A DNA stretch of 64,000 bases from Mucilaginibacter boryungensis (GTDB lineage: Bacteria > Bacteroidota > Bacteroidia > Sphingobacteriales > Sphingobacteriaceae): positions 1,674,001 to 1,738,000 of the forward strand of contig NZ_JADFFM010000001.1 of the NCBI RefSeq assembly GCF_015221995.1, given 5' to 3'. Under the pieces are notes generated by a model. That model did no database searches and was not told where the DNA came from. It saw only the letters and a program-made list of their open reading frames with translations. Of the stretch, positions 43,562 through 53,431 are shown piece after piece. Made by a program: the position numbers and the translations under genes. Each line of letters starts with the position of its first letter. Position 1 is the stretch's first letter.

Positions 43562-46525
43562 ATGCAACCTATGTTAACATTCTTTCAATCTATTGCCCAT
43601 AAGTTCAGCGGCGAATTGTATTATGATGGTTCGGCACTACACCAAACGCAACTGCTGGCCTACTCTACAGATGCCTCGGTTTATCAGGAAAAGCCATTAG
43701 CCGTAGCCTTGCCAAAAAACAATGCCGATGTTAAATTACTGATCAATCTGGCATTACAGCATAACCTGACGCTGATACCCCGCGCCGCCGGTACCTCATT
43801 GGCCGGGCAGGTGGTTGGCAATGGCATTGTGGTTGATATCTCTAAATATTTTAACCAGGTTGTTGAAATAAATAAGGAAGAAAAATGGGTAAGAGTGCAA
43901 CCTGGTGTTATACGCGATGACCTGAACCATTATTTAAAGCCCCATGGCCTGATGTTTGGTCCTGAAACATCAACCGCCAACCGTGCTATGATAGGGGGTA
44001 TGGTGGGCAATAACTCCTGCGGGCTGCACAGTATTGTTTGGGGCTCGGTACGCGATCATTTAATAGAAGCGAAAGTAATATTAAGTGATGGTAGCGAGGT
44101 AGTATTTAACGCGAAGAATGATATACAAACGATATCAGATAACCCACTCGAAAGCAAAATTTATCAATCGGTAATTGAACTGCTTTCGCAGGAAGGCAAT
44201 AAAAAACTGATACGGGATAATTACCCTAAAGCCAGTGTTACCCGTCGTAATAATGGCTACGCGTTAGACAGTTTGTTGCATATGCAGCCGTTTAAAACAG
44301 ACGGTCAGCCATTTAACTTGTGCCGGTTACTGGCCGGTTCAGAAGGCACACTGGCATTTATTACTGAAGTTAAGATTGGTTTGCTTGATCTGCCCCCCGC
44401 AGAAACCGCCCTGATCTGTATCCATTGCAGTTCTATCCAGGAAGCTTTAACAGCTAACATGCTGGCGCTTAAACACAAGCCAATGGCTTCGGAACTGGTG
44501 GATAAATTCATTATGGATTTTACCATCAACCATCCGGAATATCACAAAAACCGGTTTTTTATAGAAGGCGACCCGGAGGCAATTTTAATGGTGGAGTTTA
44601 TGGAGCCTACCAAAGAAGCCATTAACGCGCGGTGCGAGCAACTGATAGCGCTGTTAAAAGCGGAAGGAGCGGGCTATGCTTACCCTATATTGTATAATAA
44701 GGACACAAATTATGGATGGGAAGTGCGCAAGGCGGGTTTGGGCTTATTACGCAATATCAGCGGCGATAAGCAGCCTGTGAACCTGATTGAAGATTGTGCC
44801 GTAGCGCCGGAAGACCTGCCCGCATACATTGCCGACCTGCAGGAGTTATTGGCACGCCATAATACCAGTGCATCGTACTATGCTCATGCCGGCGCGGGCG
44901 AATTGCATGTGGAGCCAGTGTTGGATCTAAAAAGCCCCGAAGGCGTAACGCTGTTCCGCAAAATAATAGAAGAAACTGTTGAACTGGTTAAGAAATATAA
45001 TGGTTCGCTGTCTGGTGAGCATGGCGATGGACGCTTGAGGGGCGAGTTTATCCCATCGTTATTAGGTGGGGAAACGTATGAGTTGCTAAAGCAGATCAAA
45101 CAGATATTTGACCCTAACCAGGTGTTTAATGCGGGGAAAATAACCGGCGCGCCAAAACTGGAAGCTAACCTGCGTTTTAAAATCGGCGACCAGCCAACCC
45201 CTAAAAAAACCACCTTTGATTTTTCAGGAAAAGGCGGGATTTTAAAACTGGCCGAAAAATGTTCAGGTTCAGGCGATTGCCGGAAAAGTGAAATAACAGG
45301 CGGCGTAATGTGCCCCAGCTATATGGCTACCCGTCGTGAAAAGGATACCACCCGTGCACGTGCCAATGTGCTGCGCCAGTTTTTAAGTAACGAGCAGGAC
45401 ACACAACCGTTCAACCATCACGAAATTAAAGAAGTAATGGACCTTTGCCTTAGCTGCAAAGGGTGCAAGGCAGAATGCCCATCGAGCGTGGACGTAGCTA
45501 AAATGAAAGCGGAATTCCTGCAACATTATTATGATCATAACGGTGTGCCTTTCCGCGCCAAACTAATAGGGAATTTTACCCGGCAAATGCAGCTGGCATC
45601 GTGGGCCCCCCGGGTATTTAACTTTATTTATGGTACCCGTTTTTTAAGCCGCATGGCTAATAACCTGGTCGGTTTTCATCCTGATCGGACTATTCCGCAT
45701 TTAAGCCCTGTTACCCTGCGCAGCTGGCATAAAAAACGTAGTAAATCTACGCAGCAACCACGCAAAGTGCATTTGTTTTGCGATGAATTTACCAACTATA
45801 ACGATACCGAAATAGGCAAAAAAGCCATTTTATTACTGGAAGCGCTCGGTTATGAAGTTATCATCCCGGATCATACAGAAAGCGGCCGTACCTGGTTATC
45901 CAAAGGGCTTGTGAAAAAAGCGGCCGTTATTGCCAACAAAAATATTAGTCAGTTAGCCGGAGTAATAACCGCTGATGCCCCTTTAATAGGTATCGAACCA
46001 TCGGCCATACTAACCTTTCGGGATGAATATATTGACCTAGCCGAAACCGTAAACTTTGAAAGCGCACTAAAACTATCTAAAAACGCTTATACTATTGAAG
46101 AGTTTTTAAGCCGTGAAGCCAGCCGGGGGATGATTAGTGCCGGAAGCTTCACATCAGATGAGAAAGAAGTAGTAATCCATGGCCATTGTTTTCAGAAAGC
46201 CTTATCAACTCAAAAAAGTATTGTGGATACCCTAAGCATTCCGGCCAATTATAAAACAGTACTGATCCCATCAGGGTGCTGCGGCATGGCCGGATCGTTC
46301 GGTTATGAGAAAGAGCATTACGAAGTATCGCAGCAAATTGGCGAACTGGTGCTTTTCCCCACTATACGCAAACTATCAACCGATACAATTATCGCGGCTT
46401 CAGGTACATCATGCAGGCATCAAATAAAAGATGGGGTACAAAAACATGCCCTACATCCGGTTGAAGTACTTTGGGATGCTTTGTTAGAAAAAAGCTGGAC
46501 GGCTCAACCTGATACTATTAATTAA
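43562..46525 (+). CDS. FAD-linked hydroxyacid oxidase fused to Fe-S (GlpC-like, CCG) domains
   Basis: The 987-residue protein has an N-terminal PCMH-type FAD domain (about 30-190; AAGTSLAGQVVGNG) and a FAD-oxidase C-terminal domain (about 230-540; GAGELHVEP, GEHGDGRLRG). Two ferredoxin-like clusters follow, the first from Cys567 and the second at Cys629 onward (CLSCKGCKAECPSS). Two CCG-type cysteine-rich segments close it (HGHCFQKAL, PSGCCGMAGSFGYE). This fused layout is seen in D-lactate, glycolate and D-2-hydroxyglutarate dehydrogenases that feed electrons to quinones. It is the last gene of the region C operon and is followed by a hairpin. Likely product: pyruvate or another 2-keto acid. 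Confidence 0.92.
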   Translation: MQPMLTFFQSIAHKFSGELYYDGSALHQTQLLAYSTDASVYQEKPLAVALPKNNADVKLLINLALQHNLTLIPRAAGTSLAGQVVGNGIVVDISKYFNQVVEINKEEKWVRVQPGVIRDDLNHYLKPHGLMFGPETSTANRAMIGGMVGNNSCGLHSIVWGSVRDHLIEAKVILSDGSEVVFNAKNDIQTISDNPLESKIYQSVIELLSQEGNKKLIRDNYPKASVTRRNNGYALDSLLHMQPFKTDGQPFNLCRLLAGSEGTLAFITEVKIGLLDLPPAETALICIHCSSIQEALTANMLALKHKPMASELVDKFIMDFTINHPEYHKNRFFIEGDPEAILMVEFMEPTKEAINARCEQLIALLKAEGAGYAYPILYNKDTNYGWEVRKAGLGLLRNISGDKQPVNLIEDCAVAPEDLPAYIADLQELLARHNTSASYYAHAGAGELHVEPVLDLKSPEGVTLFRKIIEETVELVKKYNGSLSGEHGDGRLRGEFIPSLLGGETYELLKQIKQIFDPNQVFNAGKITGAPKLEANLRFKIGDQPTPKKTTFDFSGKGGILKLAEKCSGSGDCRKSEITGGVMCPSYMATRREKDTTRARANVLRQFLSNEQDTQPFNHHEIKEVMDLCLSCKGCKAECPSSVDVAKMKAEFLQHYYDHNGVPFRAKLIGNFTRQMQLASWAPRVFNFIYGTRFLSRMANNLVGFHPDRTIPHLSPVTLRSWHKKRSKSTQQPRKVHLFCDEFTNYNDTEIGKKAILLLEALGYEVIIPDHTESGRTWLSKGLVKKAAVIANKNISQLAGVITADAPLIGIEPSAILTFRDEYIDLAETVNFESALKLSKNAYTIEEFLSREASRGMISAGSFTSDEKEVVIHGHCFQKALSTQKSIVDTLSIPANYKTVLIPSGCCGMAGSFGYEKEHYEVSQQIGELVLFPTIRKLSTDTIIAASGTSCRHQIKDGVQKHALHPVEVLWDALLEKSWTAQPDTIN

Positions 46526-46534
46526 ATTCTGCTT

Positions 46535-46567
46535 TATCAAAATAAGGCGGGTTCTCTTATTTTGATA
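46535..46567 (+). terminator. Hairpin terminator after the FAD/Fe-S oxidase gene
   Basis: Arms 46535-46546 and 46556-46567 pair perfectly over 12 bp with a nine-base loop. The hairpin starts 10 bases after the stop at 46525. It is AT-rich and lacks a long T-run, so the terminating effect is likely but not certain. Confidence 0.55.
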
Positions 46568-46664
46568 GTTTGAACAGCAAAAACCTTTTGCTACTGGAAA
46601 TGCGGTTGGTAAAATAGTATTACCATCGTATACAAACGTAGCAACGCCGGTTTAGGATTATCTA

Positions 46665-46672
46665 TAAATTTG
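46665..46672 (+). promoter_or_regulatory. Candidate -7 promoter element of the second GH36 gene
   Basis: TAAATTTG matches TAnnTTTG. It lies 30 bases before ATG 46702 and downstream of the hairpin at 46535-46567, consistent with a new transcription unit. An in-frame GTG at 46681 would fall at the predicted transcript start, which favours the ATG. Confidence 0.45.
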
Positions 46673-46701
46673 GCATAGATGTGTATTACTGTGTACAGCC
46701 T

Positions 46702-48891
46702 ATGCGATTTACTAAAATTATAAATATCCTTTGTTTGGTGCTGCCGTGCTTAACCGCAATGGGGCAACATCCTAAAAAACAGGATGTAGTGGTTGAATTA
46801 GCTAACCCCAAAGGTTGGATGATCAAAACCCGCTCGTCGGTATATCAGTTGTACATCACCTCTGCAAATGCAGTTAAACCTGTATTCTATGGCTCACGCG
46901 AGCAAGCTGAAAACGTAGTGAAAAACCCGCTATGGTTTGAAGGTATAGATGAAGTACCAGTTAGGGGAAACTATCCATTTAAAACATCTGCCCTGGAAGT
47001 GATTTTTGATGACAATGTGCGGGAGGCCGAACTAACTTATGTAAAAGGAGAGGTAGTTACTATTGACGGGCGGTATACACTCAAGATAACACAAAAAGAC
47101 AAATATTATCCGCTTGAGGTAACCTCCTACATCCGCGTATTGCCCGAATTTGATATTCTTGAAAAATGGGTGGTTGCTAAGAATACAGGCGCCAGGGGCA
47201 ATATCAAAATTGAAAATATGCTTTCGGGCAGTATTGTTTTACCGGCAGATGAGTATAAGCTCACCCACTTAGCCGGCAAGCAAATGAATGAATTTCAGCA
47301 ACAGGAAACGCTGCTTACCCCAGGTTTAAAAATTGAACAAAATAAGGCGTTTAAAGCTAATTTTAACCCGCCATGGTTTATGGTGCGCCCGCAAAATGCC
47401 GCTAAAGATACCGGGCCGGCCTGGTTTGGCTCGCTGCATTATAGCGGTAACTGGCAACTGATGTTCGATAAGTCTATTGACGGAAATGTGCAGATTTTAG
47501 GGGGGATCAACTTTTGGGATACCTCGTGGCAATTAAAACCCGGCGAAACATTTGAAACCCCCAAGTTTTCGGTAGGGTATACTAACGGCGGACCAGATGG
47601 TGCCGCCCAAAGCCTGGCAGACTATATCAGGAAAACTATACTGCCCGAAAAACACAGGAATGAGTTACGCCCGGTTTTATATAACAGTTGGGAAGCTACA
47701 TTTTATGCGGTGAACGAGGAGCAGCAATTAGAATTAGCGAAACGTGCAAAAGATATTGGTATTGAATTATTTGTAATTGATGATGGCTGGTTTAAAGGCC
47801 GCGTAAGTTCAACAACAGGCCTTGGCGATTGGGAGGTTGATAAGACAAAGTTCCCTAATGGGTTAGGGCCATTAATTAAAAAAATTAATGATATGGGCAT
47901 GGATTTCGGTATCTGGATTGAACCGGAAAGCGCGGTACCTAACAGCGATGTATACCGGGCCCATCCCGATTGGATGTTCGATATGCCTAAAAACCGGAAA
48001 GCGGCCGATACGCGCCGTTATTTAAACCTGGCTAAAGAAGAAGTGTACCAATATCTGCTTCAAAAACTAACAAGGCTTTTGCAGGACCATAATATCAAAT
48101 TTGTGAAGTGGGACCAAAATAGCTATCTATCTGAAACCGGCTGGAAGGATGCCCCCGTTGATATGCAGCGCGAAGTGCGTATCAGGTTTATAAATAATGT
48201 ATACCGGTTGGTTGACGAGTTAAAAAAGCGGTTCCCAAATGTATGGTTTGAATCGTGTGCGAGCGGAGGCGGAAGGGTTGATCTGGGTATGCTTTCCCGC
48301 ATGGACCAGGCTTGGGTAAGCGATGATACCAGTCCGCTCGACCGTATTTTTATGCAATATGGTTATCTGGGTGCTTTACCGGCTAATACCATGGTTTCGT
48401 GGGTAACCGGCAATACTTTCCACCAGCCAACATCCTTTAATTTCAAATTTGATGTGTCGATGGCAGGCGTATTGGCTGTAGGCGACGACCTGCGTAAATG
48501 GACTGAGGCAGATAAGGTAGTTGCTGCAAAAAAGATAGCCGAGTATAAAGTGATCAGGCCGTTGATACAACAGGGCAGAGTTTACCGCCTGGTATCTCCG
48601 TTTGAAGAAAACAGGTGCGCCTTGCAGTATCAGGATGAAAAAACTACAGCGTCCGCAATCATTTGCTATAACCTGGCCGAATATCTTCAGGGCAGTCAAT
48701 ATGGTTCGCGTGCCGCCACTACGTTAAAATTAAAAGGCCTAAAAGTCGACCAAATGTACAGTGTGCAAAAAATTGAAGAGCGGGATAAAGAGGGCGTTAC
48801 CTACCGGGGCGATTACCTGATGAATATAGGTATTGCCTGGCCTGTTAAAGGTTCAAATACCGGGCAGGTGCTTTTAATCAGCCCTAAATAG
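46702..48891 (+). CDS. GH36 alpha-galactosidase-type glycoside hydrolase, exported (paralog of 19012 gene)
   Basis: ATG 46702 ([17 protein letters not shown]) gives a signal peptide cut near TAMGQ and a 729-residue protein. GH36 blocks are [21 protein letters not shown] and [15 protein letters not shown]. The nucleophile is Asp471 in FVKWDQNS and the acid/base is Asp541 in [11 protein letters not shown]. It is collinear with the 19012 gene product from end to end. Unlike that copy it stands with a HisD-like gene, 17 bases downstream, not with propeller genes. It is probably periplasmic and could serve a second glycan or a different linkage. Confidence 0.92.
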   Translation: MRFTKIINILCLVLPCLTAMGQHPKKQDVVVELANPKGWMIKTRSSVYQLYITSANAVKPVFYGSREQAENVVKNPLWFEGIDEVPVRGNYPFKTSALEVIFDDNVREAELTYVKGEVVTIDGRYTLKITQKDKYYPLEVTSYIRVLPEFDILEKWVVAKNTGARGNIKIENMLSGSIVLPADEYKLTHLAGKQMNEFQQQETLLTPGLKIEQNKAFKANFNPPWFMVRPQNAAKDTGPAWFGSLHYSGNWQLMFDKSIDGNVQILGGINFWDTSWQLKPGETFETPKFSVGYTNGGPDGAAQSLADYIRKTILPEKHRNELRPVLYNSWEATFYAVNEEQQLELAKRAKDIGIELFVIDDGWFKGRVSSTTGLGDWEVDKTKFPNGLGPLIKKINDMGMDFGIWIEPESAVPNSDVYRAHPDWMFDMPKNRKAADTRRYLNLAKEEVYQYLLQKLTRLLQDHNIKFVKWDQNSYLSETGWKDAPVDMQREVRIRFINNVYRLVDELKKRFPNVWFESCASGGGRVDLGMLSRMDQAWVSDDTSPLDRIFMQYGYLGALPANTMVSWVTGNTFHQPTSFNFKFDVSMAGVLAVGDDLRKWTEADKVVAAKKIAEYKVIRPLIQQGRVYRLVSPFEENRCALQYQDEKTTASAIICYNLAEYLQGSQYGSRAATTLKLKGLKVDQMYSVQKIEERDKEGVTYRGDYLMNIGIAWPVKGSNTGQVLLISPK

Positions 48892-48908
48892 TAAAATTCA
48901 TATCAATT

Positions 48909-50204
48909 ATGTTAACATTTATTAAAAAAGGAAAAAGCGATACCGAGCTTAAGGAAGCCGATGCGAAGGTTAAGGAAATTGTAAGCAATATTATTAAAGA
49001 TATTGAAGCAAACGGCGATGTTGCAGTGAGGAGCCTATCAGAAAAATTTGATCACTGGTCACCAGCAAGTTTCCGCCTTAGCGAAGACCAGATCAAAGAG
49101 ATCGTTAGCTCGGTACCCCAGCAGGTGATCGACGATATCAAATTTGCCCAGCAGCAAATAAAAAACTTTGCCACTAAACAAAGGGCATCAATTCAGGATA
49201 TTGAATACGAAACACTGCCCGGTGTGTTTTTAGGGCATAAAAACATTCCGGTTAACAGTGCCGGTTGCTATATTCCCGGCGGCAGGTATCCCATGGTTGC
49301 TTCGGCGCACATGAGTATCCTTACGGCTAAGGTTGCCGGCGTGAAGCGGGTAATTGCATGCACACCGCCCATCAACGGTAAAGTTCCGGCTGCCACTATA
49401 TGTGCTATGTATTTGGCCGGTGCCGATGAGATATACTTATTGGGCGGGGTACAGGCTGTTTGCGCTATGGCCATAGGTACTGAAACCATAAAACCGGTTG
49501 ATATGATTGTTGGTCCCGGCAACGCCTATGTAGCCGAGGCTAAAAAGCAATTGTATGGAAGGGTTGGGATCGATCTATTTGCAGGGCCAACCGAGGTGCT
49601 GGTAATTGCCGACGAAACATCGGACGCTGAAATAATTGCTACCGACCTGCTTGGCCAGGCCGAGCACGGCCCTACATCTCCCGCAGCATTGATAACCACA
49701 TCAGAGAAACTGGCACACGAAACCCTGGCGGAAATTGAGAAACAACTTTTAGTATTACCTACGGCCGATATTGCCGGTGTGGCCTGGCGCGATAACGGAT
49801 CGGTAATTATTGTGGCAGATGAAAAAGAGGCGGTAGAAGTGGCCGATATGCTTGCTTACGAACATGTGGAAGTGCTTACTAAAAATCCGGACTATTTCCT
49901 GCAAAACATGACTAATTATGGTGCGCTTTTCCTTGGCCCCGAAACGAACGTGGCCTACGGCGATAAAGTAATCGGCACTAATCATACGCTTCCTACAAAT
50001 AAAGCAGCCAGGTATACCGGCGGCCTGTGGGTTGGCAAGTTTCTTAAAAACTGCACCTATCAGCGCTGCACGCCCGAAGCTGGTGCCTTTGTTGGGGAAT
50101 ATGCCATGCGCTTATGCGAGATAGAAGGTTTTATGGGCCATAAAGAGCAAGCCGCATTGCGTGTACGGAGACATGGGAAGAAAGCTGAAAAAATGAACAC
50201 TTAA
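48909..50204 (+). CDS. HisD-superfamily NAD-dependent dehydrogenase, not in a his operon
   Basis: The 431-residue protein keeps the HisD catalytic plan. Zinc-ligand positions are Gln and His in [11 protein letters not shown], Asp in [10 protein letters not shown] and His in [11 protein letters not shown]. The catalytic Glu-His pair is in LAYEHVEVL. The C-terminal part reads [19 protein letters not shown], which resembles the sulfopropanediol or sulfolactate-type HisD relatives more than biosynthetic HisD, in my recollection. No other histidine gene is near, and it follows an alpha-galactosidase gene by 17 bases. It probably oxidises an alcohol to an acid in two steps. Substrate unknown. Confidence 0.85.
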   Translation: MLTFIKKGKSDTELKEADAKVKEIVSNIIKDIEANGDVAVRSLSEKFDHWSPASFRLSEDQIKEIVSSVPQQVIDDIKFAQQQIKNFATKQRASIQDIEYETLPGVFLGHKNIPVNSAGCYIPGGRYPMVASAHMSILTAKVAGVKRVIACTPPINGKVPAATICAMYLAGADEIYLLGGVQAVCAMAIGTETIKPVDMIVGPGNAYVAEAKKQLYGRVGIDLFAGPTEVLVIADETSDAEIIATDLLGQAEHGPTSPAALITTSEKLAHETLAEIEKQLLVLPTADIAGVAWRDNGSVIIVADEKEAVEVADMLAYEHVEVLTKNPDYFLQNMTNYGALFLGPETNVAYGDKVIGTNHTLPTNKAARYTGGLWVGKFLKNCTYQRCTPEAGAFVGEYAMRLCEIEGFMGHKEQAALRVRRHGKKAEKMNT

Positions 50205-50284
50205 GATCAGGAAATATCGGCCTGCTGAAAAGATTATAGTCTATTGTCGTTTGGGTTACTGGAAAAAGATAGTAATTTAAGGCG

Positions 50285-50878
50285 ATGAATAAATTATATA
50301 CCGCTTTTCAGCTTTTTGACGATTATAATAAGCAAGACCCCCGCAATTTTGAATGGCAGTGCGTTAGCTATCCGCAGGAATATTTTTTTGCTATTAAACT
50401 GTATGAGTGGGTATTAAAACTAAACCCCAATGCTGATGAGGAATTGCTTTTGGCTTCGCGCAGCCAGCATATAGGCCGTTGGGAAATACCGCGCGAAAAT
50501 TATCCCGAAGGACGCGAACCATACCTGAAGTGGCGGAAAGACCTTGCCCTGCACCATGTAGCTATAACGGGCGCTTTAATGAAACAGGCCGGTTATAATG
50601 ATGAGCAGATAGAACGTGTAAGCCAGATCATCCTGAAAAAACGCTTGAAAGTTGATGCTGATGTACAAACTATGGAAAACGCGCTTTGCCTGGTATTCCT
50701 GGAATATCAATATGAAGATTTCAGAAAGAAGTACGAAGCTGAACCCGACAAGATGATCAATATCCTGCGTAAATCTTTATTAAAAATGGATAGCCATGGG
50801 CATAGCTTTGCATTGCAATTAAATTATACGCCGGAGGGGCTTCTGCTGGTACAGCAAGCTCTACAACAACTGGCGTAA
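50285..50878 (+). CDS. DUF4202-family protein
   Basis: The 197-residue cytoplasmic protein has the block FEWQCVSYPQEYFFAIKLYEW, LASRSQHIGRWEIPRENYPE and WRKDLALHHV, which I recognise as DUF4202. Its His and Glu/Asp pattern (SQHIGRW, LHHVAI, MENALCLVFLEYQ) resembles an HD-type metal site, which would allow a hydrolase, but this is speculation. It starts 80 bases after the HisD-like gene, so co-transcription is likely but not tight. The function is unknown. Confidence 0.8.
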   Translation: MNKLYTAFQLFDDYNKQDPRNFEWQCVSYPQEYFFAIKLYEWVLKLNPNADEELLLASRSQHIGRWEIPRENYPEGREPYLKWRKDLALHHVAITGALMKQAGYNDEQIERVSQIILKKRLKVDADVQTMENALCLVFLEYQYEDFRKKYEAEPDKMINILRKSLLKMDSHGHSFALQLNYTPEGLLLVQQALQQLA

Positions 50879-50894
50879 CCGGGCGGGGGAGCAA

Positions 50895-51671
50895 TTATTT
50901 CCATCGGATGGCTAAGTATTTACAGGGCTTATCCTGGCTATTGCTTATGCCATGCAATTCGTTACTGTTCATTAAATAAATATCGCCTGCCACTGCTTTG
51001 TAAGTTTTGTCTTTAATAATCATTTCTGTTTCACCTTCCAACACCAGGGTCAGCTCTGTGTCTACATGTGTATGCGGGGCATGGGCAGGACCTTTGCCTT
51101 TTAATTCCGTCATATGCATCTCAAGGTTGCTTAGTGTAGCTGTAGGCCTGTTCAGATAGTTTATCCGGCCGCCAAGTTTAGTAGTGTTGTATTTCAGCGT
51201 ATCAGCATTAATAAATAATATGCCCCCGGCTTTTGCCGAGCGTTCCATATCCGCCGGTTGTTTAGCGCGTAATCCAAATACATAATAGGTGAGCGGGGTA
51301 TCGCCAACGTTTTGTATGGCCTGCATTTCATGCGGAGGGATCAATACCAGGCTGCCCGTTCCTAAAACCTGACTATTTTGACCGATAGTAAATTTCGCTG
51401 TGCCTTCCTTTATAAATATAAATTCCTCTGTTTCTGTTTGTGCATGCGGTGGGCGCGGTGCGGCGCCTTTTAATTGGGTAGTGGCGTGTATGTCTAAATA
51501 AGCCAATTCAGCTGTCGATCCCTGTATTATTTTGCGTCCCTCCCGGCCGTCGTTTTTTGTAACAGGTACATCTGCCCAATGGAAAACACCGGATGGGATT
51601 GGGGTTTGCTGGGCTTTTAATTGCGTGGCAAAAAGTACCAGGGTAAACAGGATTAATCTTTTCATGATCAT
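50895..51671 (-). CDS. Exported bicupin protein
   Basis: The 258-residue protein begins with a Sec signal (MKRLILFTLVLFATQLKAQ; start at 51671 or 51665). Two cupin domains follow at about 65-135 and 185-255. The second has PHTHVDTELTLVLEGETEM and MNSNELHGISN, giving the His-rich metal site; the first has PPHAQTETEEFIFI. It is probably periplasmic. Some bicupins of this shape are ureidoglycine aminohydrolase-like, but no purine gene is near. It converges on DUF4202 with 16 bases between stops and no hairpin. Confidence 0.85.
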   Translation of the reverse strand: MIMKRLILFTLVLFATQLKAQQTPIPSGVFHWADVPVTKNDGREGRKIIQGSTAELAYLDIHATTQLKGAAPRPPHAQTETEEFIFIKEGTAKFTIGQNSQVLGTGSLVLIPPHEMQAIQNVGDTPLTYYVFGLRAKQPADMERSAKAGGILFINADTLKYNTTKLGGRINYLNRPTATLSNLEMHMTELKGKGPAHAPHTHVDTELTLVLEGETEMIIKDKTYKAVAGDIYLMNSNELHGISNSQDKPCKYLAIRWK

Positions 51672-51765
51672 AACGGGTTAACCGAAAATAGGTAATATTC
51701 TCCACCTTGTGTAAAAATTTGTTTAGCATAGGCTGTAATAATACTTTAATAAGTAGTTTTATTAA

Positions 51766-52461
51766 ATGACCGAAAACACGCTGCCTGTATTCCCAAAATC
51801 AAGCTTCGATTTTATGGGCCAATTGCAAAGCAACAATAATCGAGAGTGGTTTGCATTGAATAAGGAAGTCTATCAGGATGAAAAGCAAAAGGTTGAATTT
51901 TTTCTGGACGAGTTATTGAACGACCTGAACAAGCACGATGTGATTGAAACGCCGTCGGCAAGGAAAAGCCTGTACCGTGTTTACAGGGACATCAGGTTTT
52001 CTAAAGATAAAACCCCATTTTGCCCGGGTTGGCTTGGCCGGTTTAAACGTGCTACTAAATACAGGCGCGGTGGCTACTACTATCATTTCGAGCCAGGGCA
52101 CAGCTTTGTTATCGGCGGCTTTTGGGGGCCAAGTGCGCAGGATTTGAAATTGGTGCGGGATGACATTGCTTTTGATGCCACGCCATTGCGAAACATCCTT
52201 CAAAGCCAGTCGTTTAAAAGCACGTTTGGTACCTTGCAGGGCGATAAATTGAAAACTACGCCCAAGGGATACCCTGCAGATCATGAAGCGATAGACCTGC
52301 TGCGTTATAAACAGTACCTTATCATCAGGCGGTTTACCGATGAGGAAGTTTTAAGCAGGGATTTTTTTATGGTAGTAAGCCAGGCACTCAAAAATATGCG
52401 GCCCTTTTTTGATTACATGAGCGAAGTACTGACCGTAGATGTGAACGGGCTTCCATTATAA
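51766..52461 (+). CDS. DUF2461-family protein
   Basis: The 231-residue protein shows the DUF2461 pattern: FLGQL-like start (FDFMGQLQSNNNREWF), RVYRDIRFSKDKTPF and YYYHFEPGHSFVIGGFWGPS. The family is common and has no settled function. It is expressed divergently from the bicupin (94-base gap) and ends flush against the stop of the MBOAT-like gene. Cytoplasmic, single gene unit. Confidence 0.88.
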   Translation: MTENTLPVFPKSSFDFMGQLQSNNNREWFALNKEVYQDEKQKVEFFLDELLNDLNKHDVIETPSARKSLYRVYRDIRFSKDKTPFCPGWLGRFKRATKYRRGGYYYHFEPGHSFVIGGFWGPSAQDLKLVRDDIAFDATPLRNILQSQSFKSTFGTLQGDKLKTTPKGYPADHEAIDLLRYKQYLIIRRFTDEEVLSRDFFMVVSQALKNMRPFFDYMSEVLTVDVNGLPL

Positions 52462-53430
52462 TTAAAATGTAAGCCCGGCCAGTGGCCAAACTATTTCCTT
52501 TATAAATTTTGCATGAAACAATAAAGGTGACGGCGCTATTACCCAAAACAAAGTCCAGATATGCGCCAGCGCTTTATGCCGTAAAAACATTACCTTATTG
52601 TAGTTCAACGCTTTTTCTAACAATACCAATGCTCCCTGGATGATAAAATATAGCATAGGTAACCCGTAGCCACTATTTACCGGCACACTTAAAGCTAATT
52701 CGTGTAACAACCCTGAAAACATAAAGGCAAGCATTAGCGCGGCGGGGGCGCCAATTTTATTTTTCAACGGGCGAAATATGGTTAGTGATGTCATCTCACT
52801 AAAAGCAATGTTCCAGCGTTTACTCCAAAACTCGGTCAAACTGGTTGCTTTAGCCGGTGCGCGAAATAGAAAATATGTATTTACCCCAGAAAACCGCCAC
52901 ATACCCGCGCTGATACCCAGCATACCGAAATGTAATATCAGGCTAAAGCCTGTTAATAATAAAACACTCACGGCAAAATGGGTTATCGACCTATTCAATG
53001 GCAGGGTAGTTATGTAACGTGCCAGCAAAACAATAAGCCCGCCCCCAATAACCCTGCTGATACCGAACCGCACCATGTACCACGCATTTGGTAGCGGGCC
53101 AGCACCCAGTTTTTCAAAAGGCTGCGCGCGCATACCTGCCCAGCCTACGGCAAATGCTAGCCATTGTATAAAAGTTAATGTAAGGCGACGGTCTTTGTAA
53201 TCTTCGGTTGCCGCTATCACTTTCATGGCTGTAAAGGTTGTAGCAATTATAGCCAACATTTTAAAAATGGGGTGCTCGTATTGAAAAATAGCATAAACGG
53301 CATAAATCGCTACGACCATTATTAACCAACTTAGCCATATTATCTTTCGCTTTAAAATAACGTATCCCAGCAATACTATGGCCATATTAATAAACGCAAA
53401 GTATATACAGTGTGTAAGGATGGTTTCCAT
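52462..53430 (-). CDS. MBOAT/wax-synthase-like integral membrane acyltransferase
   Basis: The 322-residue protein has eight or so hydrophobic segments. Active-site positions of the MBOAT/wax synthase group are visible: SLTEFWSKRWNIAF, with Asn207, and MFSGLLHELALSV with His243. It would transfer an acyl group from a carrier to an alcohol or lipid in the membrane. It lies one base beyond the stop of a small membrane protein gene, so they are co-transcribed and could be a pair. Substrate unknown. The fold is inferred by these two motifs and the membrane pattern. Confidence 0.82.
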   Translation of the reverse strand: METILTHCIYFAFINMAIVLLGYVILKRKIIWLSWLIMVVAIYAVYAIFQYEHPIFKMLAIIATTFTAMKVIAATEDYKDRRLTLTFIQWLAFAVGWAGMRAQPFEKLGAGPLPNAWYMVRFGISRVIGGGLIVLLARYITTLPLNRSITHFAVSVLLLTGFSLILHFGMLGISAGMWRFSGVNTYFLFRAPAKATSLTEFWSKRWNIAFSEMTSLTIFRPLKNKIGAPAALMLAFMFSGLLHELALSVPVNSGYGLPMLYFIIQGALVLLEKALNYNKVMFLRHKALAHIWTLFWVIAPSPLLFHAKFIKEIVWPLAGLTF

Positions 53431-53431
53431 A

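Noticed and set aside
48909..50204. Assignment as histidinol dehydrogenase of histidine biosynthesis
   Set aside because: No other his gene is close and the neighbours are GH36 and DUF4202; its C-terminal segment fits HisD relatives outside biosynthesis better.
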